DNA of 64,000 nt, from the NCBI RefSeq assembly GCF_000524195.1, contig NW_020170428.1:214722-278721 (forward strand). Direction: 5' to 3'. A model generated the notes under the pieces. It was given only the letters and a program-made list of their open reading frames with translations. It was not told where the DNA came from and ran no database searches. The translations under genes were made by a program, and so were the position numbers. The first letter of the stretch is position 1. Every line of letters starts with the position of its first letter. This DNA comes from Echinococcus granulosus (Eukaryota > Platyhelminthes > Cestoda > Cyclophyllidea > Taeniidae). Positions 37,361 through 49,600 of the stretch are shown piece after piece.

Positions 37361-38540
37361 ATGAATAAAGACCCCAAGCCTCGCGTTCGGAAGCGAGTGA
37401 CACACATTGTCACAGACAATAAAGACAGACACAATTATGGTAGTGAAAAACCTCTCTTCATCTACTGCTGTATCTGCGGTCAAATGGCTCTCATACTTGA
37501 CTGCCCTATTGAGAAACTCCCCGAGCGTCCTCGGGACAAATCTAAAGTTATTGACGTTCGAAAACGCGCTCACAAAGTAATAGCAACTGAAGCTAGTGCT
37601 TCCAGCTGTGTCTATATTCGTTGGCCCGATGGAATAGAAAAACAATTTCGTCGATATTGCAAAAGTTGCGGTCTTCTTCTCTTTTATCGTCACAGTGTTA
37701 AGAACCATGTGGTTTGTAGTGCCTACTCACTTCTGAATCCTGGGTGCTTAGGCTGAGTTCATAGTTAGTGATGCCTTGACTATGCAAGAAGGGAATATTG
37801 GCCTCTCCGCCTCGGCATTGGCAACAAGAACTGCGAAATTGGATGGTACCGACGCTGGCGAGGCAAACGTGAAGCTTTTGACAGCTTTAGCATCACAGGC
37901 CGAGGCGATGGCTCAGCAGAGCGGCTCTATGCCACCGCCAGTCAATCCCCTCTCCTATCTCAATTCGTCTAGTTCTAATAGTTCAAAATTAAGGCGATCA
38001 GTCCAGCAGCAGGAGACTACTCAGGGTGTTGATACTGCAGTCACAGTGTCCACAATCGAGGACGAGGAGGAGGAGGCAGAGGCGAGGGAGGTTGCTGATT
38101 CCTACGCTGCGAACGTCCGGGTCATCGAGGCACAGATGATTCGTCGGGGTATCATCAAAAGACGTTTAGTGGATGAGGTAGTGTTAAATTTGCTTTAAAA
38201 CCATTTTGCAACATGTTAAGTTAGATTTGGAACTTGTTTTTTGTATTTGTGAGAATTCCCAATCCCAATTTGTGTTTGGAACTTGTGACACTGGTAGTGA
38301 CCTTGTCAAGAGGATCAGTTGGGAAGCTTTCATTTTGGCATTTAAAAAGGCGTTACCTGTTTTTACCTTGCACCTTCGGTGTCAAAAGCTTGTGAAATTG
38401 TTGCTGATGTTTGTGACCCGCAAACATCCTGTTTTACACATTCGTTCCTCGGCTAATTGCCAGTACTTTTGTCATTTTTCTTTTAGGCGAATGAACAAGC
38501 CGCGAAGCGTAGAGTTCGCGGTACGTTGATAGAGAAGTAG
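37361..38540 (+). CDS. STEEP1: STEEP1 (CXorf56) orthologue, 276 aa
   Basis: Three exons join in phase: 37361-37711, 37752-38177 and 38487-38540. The N-terminal domain contains [20 protein letters not shown], then [12 protein letters not shown], then [13 protein letters not shown], the paired CxxC-type residues conserved in STEEP1. Exon two continues FIVSDA and, near its end, [20 protein letters not shown], the conserved acidic motif. Exon three supplies [11 protein letters not shown], the conserved basic end. In vertebrates this protein promotes ER exit of STING; what it does in flatworms is not known. The middle carries an inserted Gln/Ser/Ala-rich stretch (about residues 140-200), so the protein is longer than the 222-residue human form. 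The first intron is only 40 bp. The ATG directly follows an AG acceptor. Confidence 0.94.
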
Positions 38541-40645
38541 CTATACGTGGTTCGGAGAAGTCAAGGAATTATACATATTCTTATTGTCATTTGTCCTTGC
38601 CACACCATGAAGTATGCATATTTTGCTGCGTTTCTTCTGCATTTTGTGTTATTTTTTCTTAATGTGGCTGTCCTGCTGTTTCATGACCTTTCGACTATAA
38701 TGGTATTCCTTTAAGCTAGTAGATTCCTACTTGTTATTTGTCTCCCTGGGTGTTAATTTCCATGTCGACTATTGACTTTCTACCGTGGCTGCGACCTTCC
38801 AGTCGGTCCGCGTGTTGTGTGTTGCTCGGTTATGTCCACTCACAAAGGTGCGTGTGTGTGCGCATTTAGCAGCGTTTGGTGATGAGGGGGATTTCTGGTG
38901 AGCTAATTGCACGTCCGCTCGTACCTACACTCGAAGGCATCAGCGTGGCTCCACGTCACTAATGATTCTTGTTGTGCTGGCCCTGATCTCGCGGTGGCTA
39001 TTTCCGTGAACATTGGATCTCGTGGAATGTATCTTCAATGTTGGCCAACTGACCAATCCGTATTTGGTCGTAAACCTGGGCAAAGGTCGAATTGTTTCGT
39101 GGGATCAGCGCGCGGTCATTGAGAAGTGGGAGCATTTGCACGCTTTTACTTCCTGCCAGAGTGGGAGATCCGAATAATTCCCCGAATCAAGGAGGGTTTT
39201 GGCAGAACGTGTTGCGAAGCCTGGGCTCATCGTCTCCATGGGAGTTCTGGATGTCTGGCGATAACGCAGTGAAGCAGGTGGCTCGAGGATGGTTTAGCTG
39301 CACCAACAGATTTGTACAAGATGAAGTTCCTTTCTGGATTATACCAAAGAAGGTGCATCTGTCACACCTTTGACCGCTGTCTATTCCTCTATGAACACAA
39401 TGGCTGGCCTTGTGGCGTGTCACAATTATTGCACCGCGTAGGTGATGACTGGCCTGTATTGATGGGAAGTGGTGTAAGTGACACATTGGCTAGACGAGCC
39501 GAGGTAATTAGTAGTTGGTACAGTGCATATTGTTCACCCTATTGTTCACTCAATTCCAAGTAATTTTTTGGCAATCAAGCTAAAAGTGCACCTTTTTAAA
39601 AAATGTAAACATCACACATATATTCGGGGACCTCAAAACCTAGGTAAGCCAATCTCAATACATACTTGCAACTAGCATTAACTGACGGGCTACGCTATAT
39701 TCTCGTACGGAAAGGAGGACGTCTTTAATTAGTTGCTAACATAAGAAGACATAGTTGTTTAGTCGATGCGTAATCCGGATAACTTAAATATGCCATGATA
39801 AAATGTTGCCTGCTTTGCTGAATCACTGTAAAAGTGGCAATAACATTCCAGATACACGATGAAAATATTAACTGAATAAAAGTCTATTATGTAAACAAAA
39901 CTGTAAGCAAAGCTACCGTGAATTCATAAAGTAATTTTTTAGGTTTAAAAAATTTTTTGCCTTTAAAAGTGTTGTTTTTTACTGTTAGACAATTTAAAAA
40001 TAGCTCTTGTAGTGTTTTTTTTTTAACTCTGCATTGAACTGCGCGGTCCTTCGGTCCCCTCAGGCTGCGGCCCTATGTTCAATGTATGTGGGCCGGTGCT
40101 CGGCAATTTTATGCTTTTCTGGCCTATCATGACGTCAGAGGCAAGGGATTCGAGGTATCGCATCACAAACCCCATAGTTCTATTCGCCATTCACTGTACT
40201 AAGCAACAACTTATTTCACAGGAACTACAAACATAAGTTACTCAAGTCCTAGATTCCACTGTCGCTTCCACCCATTTCGCCCCGATGCAGTTAGCACCGT
40301 GTATCTTTAACGGAAGTTAGTCCAGTTACAGCTGCAGAATTTGTCAGCTGCTGCACTCCTCCCAAATTCCTCGTCAATGCATCCGCAAAGGCTCCACACG
40401 ATCTCAATCGCGTACGCTACCGAGCCTTTTGTACGTCGTTCCACTGATAATTTATACTTGTGCATGCAAATTTAAAAAGGTAAAGCGCAACTGCTGATTT
40501 TTCACTTTGTGTTACCATCATCATTATGCTCTCTTGAAAGACATATGTGTAGGGGATTTTGTCAAAGGGTGAATATGGAAAAAAAAAACAGGAAAAGAGC
40601 AGAAGGCAAATGGGGATACCACCAGTCCACTGTACATTATTCGAC
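38541..40645. other. convergent intergenic region, STEEP1 / PI3K
   Basis: 2.1 kb where both flanking genes end. Between about 39000 and 39180 one frame reads coding-like (VVNLGKGRIVSWDQ) but is bounded by stops with no matching exons. I could not assign it and treat it as a possible relic. Confidence 0.4.
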
Positions 40646-43600
40646 TCAAACTCGTTCAAATTTGCGCCGAGAGAGTTCATACCACTGTGTTGTCTTGACT
40701 GAGGTGGACGAGGAGGGTTGCAGTTGTGCCAGGGAACTGAGAGGGACTACCGCCTCCCCGATCAAATGTTTTAATCCCGAGGTGTCCATCTGTCGGGCTG
40801 TGAAAATCAGGATGACATCTTTGTACGCATTGGGCTGGAGCTCGATGGTGAACTGGATGGGAAAGAAAAGAGACCGTTTTTAGGGTCCGGCATTGATGCA
40901 CAACAGCTGGGTGTATCGCGCCTAAACGCCACAGGTCGTCAAACCTGCAGACTACCCTCACATTTACTCAGTAGCCACCTCAATGAAGTGAGTTTTGAAG
41001 TCACCAGTCGGGCTCATTGTATCCTGTCCGTGTTTGTTCCTCAGTCCTTCTATGCGTCGGCATCGATTGCTGCTAAAAAATGACTCTAACAATGGCTTTT
41101 TGTTTAGAAGTTGTTCCTTCTAGGTGGCTTATTCCCACTCCCGAGAAAAACCAGCAAATTCACACAAATAGAAGGACTTACTTTCTCGTTGAATTTGGGA
41201 CTATTCGACGGGAGCATGCAGTAGCACTGACGTGGAAACACTCGAATAGAATTAGGAATGCCTCTGATGTCAATCATGGCATTCATGGTCAGGTTGTCGC
41301 CCGGTAGCCACTAGCATGAAGATAAATAAACCGTTTAATTTACCAATTTTCAAGGGCAATTAGTGCCATTCTTCTCCCCCCGGAAAAATGGCAGCAGAGA
41401 GTAGACTCACCCATTCGTGACCCTGTTCAACGTACACATCAAGTTGGTCGCAGGATGTGCTAAGCTCCAGAGTCAGCTGAACAGCTGTGTAATCGGGAGG
41501 AGGAGTTTTGTCAGTTTCGGTGCTATTTCTGTTGCTTTGTGGCTGAGGAGGAGAGGAGCGGCTACTGAAACTTGGATTTGATGTGACTAACGCGGGGAAA
41601 AAGATGGAAAGAGGTGCAAAATTGTTGGAAAGAATCTAGGGCGGACTTAAATCACTACTCGAGCATCAAAAACTCCAAATACAATGAGTAGGAGGGGTAA
41701 GTAGGTAACAGGAGACACTCAACCTGAAGACGATTTTTGAGGTAGGTCAGGTCGCAGATCCGCTTCTGTTGGTTTCCAAAAGTTCATCATACTGGGATCC
41801 TAAATTAAAAAGGAAAATTATTTGAAAACAGCTCACTTAAATGAGTTGGCAGCAGCTAACCCCTCTCAGAATCGCAAACAAGCTGCAATTTTGGTTTTTT
41901 TATATAAAGTACTTCACTCCAACGTACGAGGGCATGGAATTGGATTAACTCCACCAGTGCCATCGTCAGTGAATTTAGAAGCACTGCAGATGGCGGTGAT
42001 GGTTGGGCACAATTCACCATCTGATCATCCAACTCGGACAGTCGATTTAGCAGGTTCAATGCTGGTTGACTTTTGTGATTGGAGTCAAGGAGGCGCCAAG
42101 CAAGGCGTTTTAACTCCTGTGCGTCCCTAACTATGCAAAAACCATTACGAAGGCTGTCATCGCCAGCACCGGTAGGATTTTTGTTCTCTGGCTGAATTTC
42201 AAATTTGAATGCAGGCTAAAAGTGAAGGGAAAAGCGTATTTCTACTGATAAAGTTGTAAGTAGCGCGTTTTGGCATCTGTAACTGGATGGAAGTTTAGAA
42301 GAGACGAACCCTGGAATACCATCCATTTCGTGTTAATGCAGTATCCGTGACCGATATCTTGGCCAGCCCCCTGAAATTAATTTAAAAAGGCAGATTAAAA
42401 GTGGGTGAAATTCCAGAATTGATTACCACTTTAAGTGGATTCTGAGGACTGGGAAGTATTTAATTGAACCATCCTGAAGGCCTCTGATTCGCTTTGTCGC
42501 CGACGACGAAATCGTGCCCTCTCATTGATTTGATGATCGTCTTGACTTATCTGTGGGGCGAAGTACCATAGGAATGCTTAATCTGCGGCCGTTGTCATCG
42601 TCGCCTTCAAAAGCTGATACCATGAAGGGGTCCTACTTTTGAGTGGCTCAGCCTCCCGTCACCATGCCAACTGTCAGATCACTTGATCTTGATGAACACA
42701 TGATGAGTGGACCGACTAATGGAGGCGGGGTCACGCATTGCACTGACACGGTAGGAAATAAAGCAAAGATCACAAAATTAATGGCTCCGCCTTGACACGA
42801 ACTCACGTCGTATGACATGCTGCATGCGATTCGACCTCCATGCCGGTGATGTAAAGTGTCAATGTCATATGTCTCACGCGTCTATCAAAGCCAGCCGCGT
42901 ATTCCACTTAGCACTTTTAATCATTAACAAGTAGCCAATGAGAAGTAGGGTCAGGTCAAATACACCAATCCGAAGAGGACTCACATTTCAGGTTGCGTAT
43001 TGCTTGTTGGTGAGAATTTGTTTGATTGCAGATGCAAGTACACGCCCTGGGCTACGTAGCCTACGTAACGACTCTCCGAAGGCTCTGGAGTGCTTGGTTG
43101 TTTCTTGCTCCTTTGTACCTTATCATGGATCATGTTGTTGAGCTGAGCCGTGTAGGATTGGATACTCCGCTGAATTAGCCTATCAGAAAGGAGAGGTGAG
43201 TCATTATCATTGAGGCTCCTACTCTTTGAAAAAGGTCTCCGCTTCGGCATCACTAATGGATCGACGAAGATTTCCATAGACGTGTCCAATTTGCCCACGT
43301 TCCAGTCCGGGCAGTTGCATCTGCCAAGCCTGGAAAAGAAGGGAAAGTCAGTAGACGAGTGTATGCGAGCTCTTCAGCCTGGCCCTCTAACCCTTCTCTG
43401 CGCCTTGCACTGAGCGCTGTATGCGTGGCAGTGACAGACAAACCCGATTCCTAAAACAACAACTGTCCTGACACCTTTGACTGGTTGTCAAACCTGTGGA
43501 TGCATTGTAAGGGACACCGATGCATCACTGATGTTGTGCTCAGCGGCGCAAGGCTGGATAAGAAAAGGGAGTAGGGCGCTATTTAACAGATTGCAGGCAC

Positions 43601-46600
43601 CTCGGTTTTCCGGGATTTTAGAGGCATAACCCCCCATCAGAGAGGGAGAGGGCGATAGAACCGCCTTAACGCACCATCTCCATGATACCCATGATTGAGA
43701 AGGTGTATTTGCGAAGGAGGTTATAGGCCTGACAACAGTGTCGCACAAAGGAGGGAATATCAACCAGTTCCTTTGGCAAGTCTTCCTTTTCGCGCGATGA
43801 TGAAGACGGCGGTTCAGCAGATTTTACCACCTCCACCATATCCGGCGTGAGAATGAAGGGCGATCGATCACTGTGTAGAAGAAAATGGAGACAGCCGTGA
43901 AATTGAGAGGTAAAAAAGATTTTAACTTTGTTGTAAACACCTCGTCCACCCCATTGCTACTCAACACACCGATTGAAACTGAGGATCTTTTGAAAGTTGC
44001 CGAAGACTTTGGCAAAGTCGATGTGGAAGCTTTGACCATTTTCGCGCATCATAATGTTGTCGTTGTGGCGATCTCCCAGACCCAGTACGAAGGTTAACAC
44101 AGAGCCGGCAACTGTGGAATGGCAAAAGTTGTGCACTGCCTGGAAAGGGAAGAAGGAGGGGAGTTGGTCGATTGGCCCTCTGTTTTAAGTCATTCAACCA
44201 TCTTTGACCCAGACATCTATGCATCCATCCGCCTAAGCAGGACACCTCTTCAACCTCTCAAAGGGCGATTAGAAGGTACCACAAGGAGGATGTCAGAGGA
44301 CAAACCTTTTGACGATCCTTATCGTTAGAATTGTTTTCGTGAAGCCACATCAACAACCCTTGGTCGCGTTTGCAACGCGGATTTGAAGCACTGCTTTGAT
44401 TAATTAGTCTGAGTGTCTCGGAGTCTGGCACCTACAAAGGAAAGGCGATTCAATACATTCACCACCTGCGTCACATATATGTGACGGAGGTCTGTGGTCG
44501 CAATAAAGCGTGCCACGAACAGATGGAAGCTAATTCGTGATGTCAAAGGAACACCATGGTAATGGACAGTCTTACAGGTTCAATGAGTCCGCGCTTCGGC
44601 TCCGTGGGCATTACAGTAAAGTGTGGGATGCACAGATCCATTCCTCCGTTCATCCAAATTCTATCCGCTACGTGAATCAATTGGCAAATCAGCAGATCCA
44701 TCTGGAGATCATCACCGACCTAGTGATGGACGGATGTGTGAATGTAATACGGGATAGATAAATGGACGGAAACCACGAGTCCAAATGCCTAGATGCAGTG
44801 TGCTTCGTAGACATTTCGGCGTGGAAGGAACCTGGCGACACATTCATCCATCTATCGGATTTGAACTACGCCGCTATTCCAACCAATCATCGACTAAACG
44901 AGGGATCTACTGCCTTTCACGTTGTTCTTTTTAATCGATCAATAGTATCTTTACCAAAGGATTGGAAGTGTTTATAATACGCGATACAGCCCCATTAAGC
45001 GATGAAAGGTCATAAGGTCAACCCATGTTTATCTGCTTGCAGTAACACGATTCGCCGTAGCAACAGTGGTTGCCACCGGCGTACATAAGTCAAAACCCTA
45101 AGGGAAAAAGACTTCTTATTTTTAACGATAGTTTTGAAGAAAAAAGGGAATTCTAATTGAGCAGATAGTGATTGGTGTACCCACCGCTTCCCGCCATTTG
45201 ATTGGCTAATCATCATATCGCTCAGAAAATGCGATGATTTGATTGGTTTAATGTCTGACTCATAAAAAGGGAAAACTGGTGTCACACTAACCTTGAAGAT
45301 ACATTTACGCATTTCTCCATCGATACCGCTTAGGGTGAGGCGAATTGGGCACGTGAAAGAGGTGATGTATGAGCATGCCCCTGTCTAAAGAAGAGGTAAA
45401 TATAGCTTGACAGTCAACAAGTGGGGAATTTGAAGTAGCCATTTACAGAGTGGCCTGTCTTGCTTACATGAAGGGATTACGATTCCGCCACTTCTCTAAG
45501 TAACCCATATGGAACATTAGGTGGCCCCTCGGTGGAGCTAGTTTAAAGTCGGTGTTCCACTAATTGACTAGGATGACTAGCGAATGGTAATATGAGGAAC
45601 ACTTCGTCTTGAGCGGCGCCATGATGTCACATGTCTCCATTGTAGACTCCAAAGTGTATGGAATTCCAGACACCACACGGTGGATGCAATTTAGCGTTGA
45701 CGTTGTGTTGGCGATAAATCGACACGCTCTTATCTTGTCAATGGTGCGACAGGCTAACTCGCATGCTCCTCGTCTCGCATGATGTTATTTTCCTTCCTCA
45801 TGGAAGGATAATTGCATTACGAAACACGCATCTACTTGGACTTTTACATAATAAAATTTCGCGGGAGGGACCCTCACGGGACTTAAAATAATCATTTTAA
45901 ATTTAATACTGCAAATGACCTTGGAATCAGCCGCACAAAAAGGCTGTTCCAGTTGTTCACCCGCATGACCTTGAAGCAACCAATCAGAGGTGTGCATCAG
46001 AAACTGTTCATTCACGCACCTTAAAACTTCGACAAGCGAAACCAAAATCATAGGGCAGTCGAAAAGCATCCGGAGTTGGGAGATCGGGCACATTTGGTGG
46101 CGAACGCAACCAAACACTTGGTGGTGATGATGCACCCTCCTCCAATTCCTTCGGCTTGAATCGGGAGTCGAGAAAGTTTTGTATGGACTCCAGGCCCTCT
46201 TGCAATGTCCGATACTTCGTTTTGTCCTTTGCCACTTTTACAGCTTCAGCTAGATCCGAGAGATTGAACAAATTACAGCCACAGGCATCGTGACTCGTGT
46301 AAATAAAAAGGAGAGAGAACGTGCGCATAAACAATCAGGCTTGTTTGTTTGCAATAGACTTACCGGTTTGACGTATACGGGCCAACACATCTGCTTGCAG
46401 ACTCCATGTGGCCTCTAGACGACTGCCATGCAACCACACGATAGCCGTCCTCAGCAGAAGTAATCGACGTTGACTGTACCACTTGGGGCTCATAAGCATA
46501 CTCTCGATGCTCCTAAAGAGGAGGCGTTTGAGGCTGAAAGAAGAGATCCTACCAGTAGAGTGCATTGCAGAACCGCAGAGACACCGTTGAACGATGAAGA

Positions 46601-49600
46601 AGGAGGCTGACCAGACCCGACCAGTCTAAGTAGAGGTCATAGTTAACCGCCTGGAAATAAATGAGTAAGGCAATTTAGAAGCCATCTATTCGGCCGGAAG
46701 AGTGTGTTGGCAGGATTGCTAACCTCCAGAAGACAAGGAAGGTAACAGATGAGACCGTCTGGAGGAAATTGGGATATACAACTAACTGCCCAATGCCGGA
46801 AAAATTGGTCGGCAACATCAGGCAGGAGAAGACGCAGTGCAGCTGCTGGTGAAAGCGGGGTTGAGAGTTGTATCAGGCTGGAAGAGGTTTAAACCAATCA
46901 TATAGCGTCAATTACTCACAGAAACTCAATTTCCGACTTAACTTGAACACCCTTTCATGTACTGGCCCTAGAAGGCAGTGTCCAGGGCACCCTCTTTCAG
47001 CCAATCAAAAAGCTCTAGGATTAATCACAGGAAACGCCTACCTATAGAGCTGAGAGAGCAAGAACATCCACAAAATTTTGTCGTGAGCACTTTTTTTGGT
47101 TGGTTGGGAGGCACGTCGACAGGCCTCCGGCCAACAGACAGGAGCTGCAACAAGGAGAGTTGTTAGGAGTTCCGATGAAGCGACAAGCCGATAACGGTGT
47201 TGCCAAAGTTGGTCTATAAACAATTGATGTTGACTCAAATCCGCCAAGAAGGTGGTGAACTTGGGCTCTCCAATCGCATCTGTCAGTCGACGTCCAGCCG
47301 GTGGAAGCAGTGAGGCTGGTGTGTAGAGAATTTGACTGGCCAACTCAATGTAATGGCGTTTTTCCACATCGAATATGCCTGCTTGACCACTTGGATGGAA
47401 AAAAAGGGCACAAAATGCCTGATTTTTGAAAAGGAATTACGAGTAGTCTTTTTACTTACGTATCAAGATCATCGGCAATCGGTGGCTTGGGGAAGAAAAA
47501 GTCCGATGCATAGATGGGGAATTCTAGCTGGAAAATGTTCAAAGTGGCGGCACATTAACGTGGGAGATGAAGAAAAAAGATAGGCAATTGTTAGAAGCCC
47601 CTACTTCAATAACAACAGCGGTACGGCTTCGATTGGGCTCTGCAAAGGTGGACCGAAACTCCGGGGAGAGGCCCTCCGCCACTGGAGGCCAAAGGCCGGC
47701 AAGAACGACCTCTTGTCGCAGACGTCCATTGGCGTCGAATATAGGAACATTCACCCAGCCAAGAAGGGTTCCGTTGCTCACTAAGAGTGTAAAAATTGTC
47801 CTTTGAAATAAGGAAATAAGATTAGTTGAGAATCCTTATGGAAAGGCTCCCGTCTCCTAGTGGCTGAAGCAAGATTGCTTCCACAAATCTGATTGGGTGT
47901 TTCAAGGTCACTTGGCGTAGGCGGTTATTGAGATAAAAAGTCATAAAATTCCTTAATTAAAGGGTGATTAAATGAAACTCATGTATTAGCGATCATTGAA
48001 GCGAAGAAATTTAGGAGAAAGTCAACCCACGTATAGAAGGGTCTTCAGTTTGCTTCTTCAAGGCAATGAGACTGACATTAAGTAGCGTTTCCCTTGGCAG
48101 GCGTCGAAAAGGGAAGTCTAAAGAGGGCAGGAAGGTCGATGGAGATGATGATAAGTTGATGGGTGTCGTAGAAGGTGGGGTGGTGTAATTTACCCAAGAA
48201 ACGAATCCATTCGTCGATCTTTCCACCCGAGTTAAAATCGGCCTTACGGGAGTAGTGGAAGTCGCGGAGTACTGGTGTGGTGCAGGCATAATCCACACAG
48301 CCCTTAGAGCCCCTCGGATAAGCCGGATTTAGAGGTGATGTATAAATAGTGGATAATGGTCGTCCGGCGTAGGTCAGAATCACGTGAACACGAACACAGC
48401 TACCGGCACTGGAAGGAAAAGTTCCCCACGGATAGGTTCTGGCATCAATTAACCCATCCATTCACCTGAATAGTTATGCACCTTTCCAGCCACCTGTAGA
48501 TCCCTCCATTAATCGGTTCAACCGATTATATTACCATTTATCAACACACCTCCCCCTCCCAAAACCATCCATAAATCCACCCACCATCAGGCAACATTAA
48601 CTATCAAATAGATTACGTGCATAACTACACTTACCCCAAACGCTCAGAGAGGTTCCAGGGATCTGAATGATCAGCGGGATCGATCACACTGCCAATACGC
48701 ATGACAAAGGGCATGTCACACTTAGACATGCGATGGCACTCCCTTTGCATCGACATCTGACAGCCCAGAAGTCGTTCGCATTCCATCTCATTTCCCAATA
48801 CTGCTAAAATGGAGGAGAAAAATGAGGAAGAAAACAAGTGAGTTTTTATCACTCAAACAGCCACAATCCATTCACTCATCCCTTAGCCGTCCATCCCACG
48901 CTATCGGAATGCTGCTGCCCGTTGGTTTGTCCATTTAGGACAAGTACCTACCGATCGTTGATCGAGACGCTTTTGCTGCAGTGCCCGGACCAGGTGGATT
49001 GGAAAATATCAACCTCAAAATCCACATTCCAATGCCTGCCTACTTCTGCAATCGCTACAATGACACCGTGCGTGATAAATTGAAGAAGAGGACCCAAACC
49101 AACTGCGAATGTGAGTCGCCCTTCATTGCTTCAGCCATCTTACCGTGATTGGAATGCGCACGTCTATCCACGCCAATACCAATTGAACTGCCATCAGAAC
49201 ACTTAGGCTGTCATCTGCCTTCATCTAAGGAAATGGATGAATGTGAGGTGAATGGATGAATTGCCCCGTGGACATGCAGATGTGTGGACGTGCCTCCTCA
49301 ACTGTCGCCTGCCTCCACCTGCCTCCATCTTGTCTCGTGAATGTAGAGGTGCGCCAAATACCCCTCACCTCCATTAAGGTGTAATCTGTCAAACGTGCTT
49401 GAAGTCTAGGCATCGAAAGTAGCAGACGACTCCTTCCAAATTATCGATTAGACGGCGCAACAGTTTTTTGGGATGTTTTAAAGGGGAATGGGACGATGTG
49501 GGGCGTTACAGAACCTAGAAGAGGTGGGGTTTTAGACAGATGCCCCATCGAGGAAGGCTATCCTATTCGTCCGCCTTAGCCACTTTTATCTCCCTTGACC

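Noticed and set aside
48838..49083. 81 aa plus-strand frame
   Set aside because: Out of frame with the antisense PI3K exon copy that it overlaps; not a gene in its own right.
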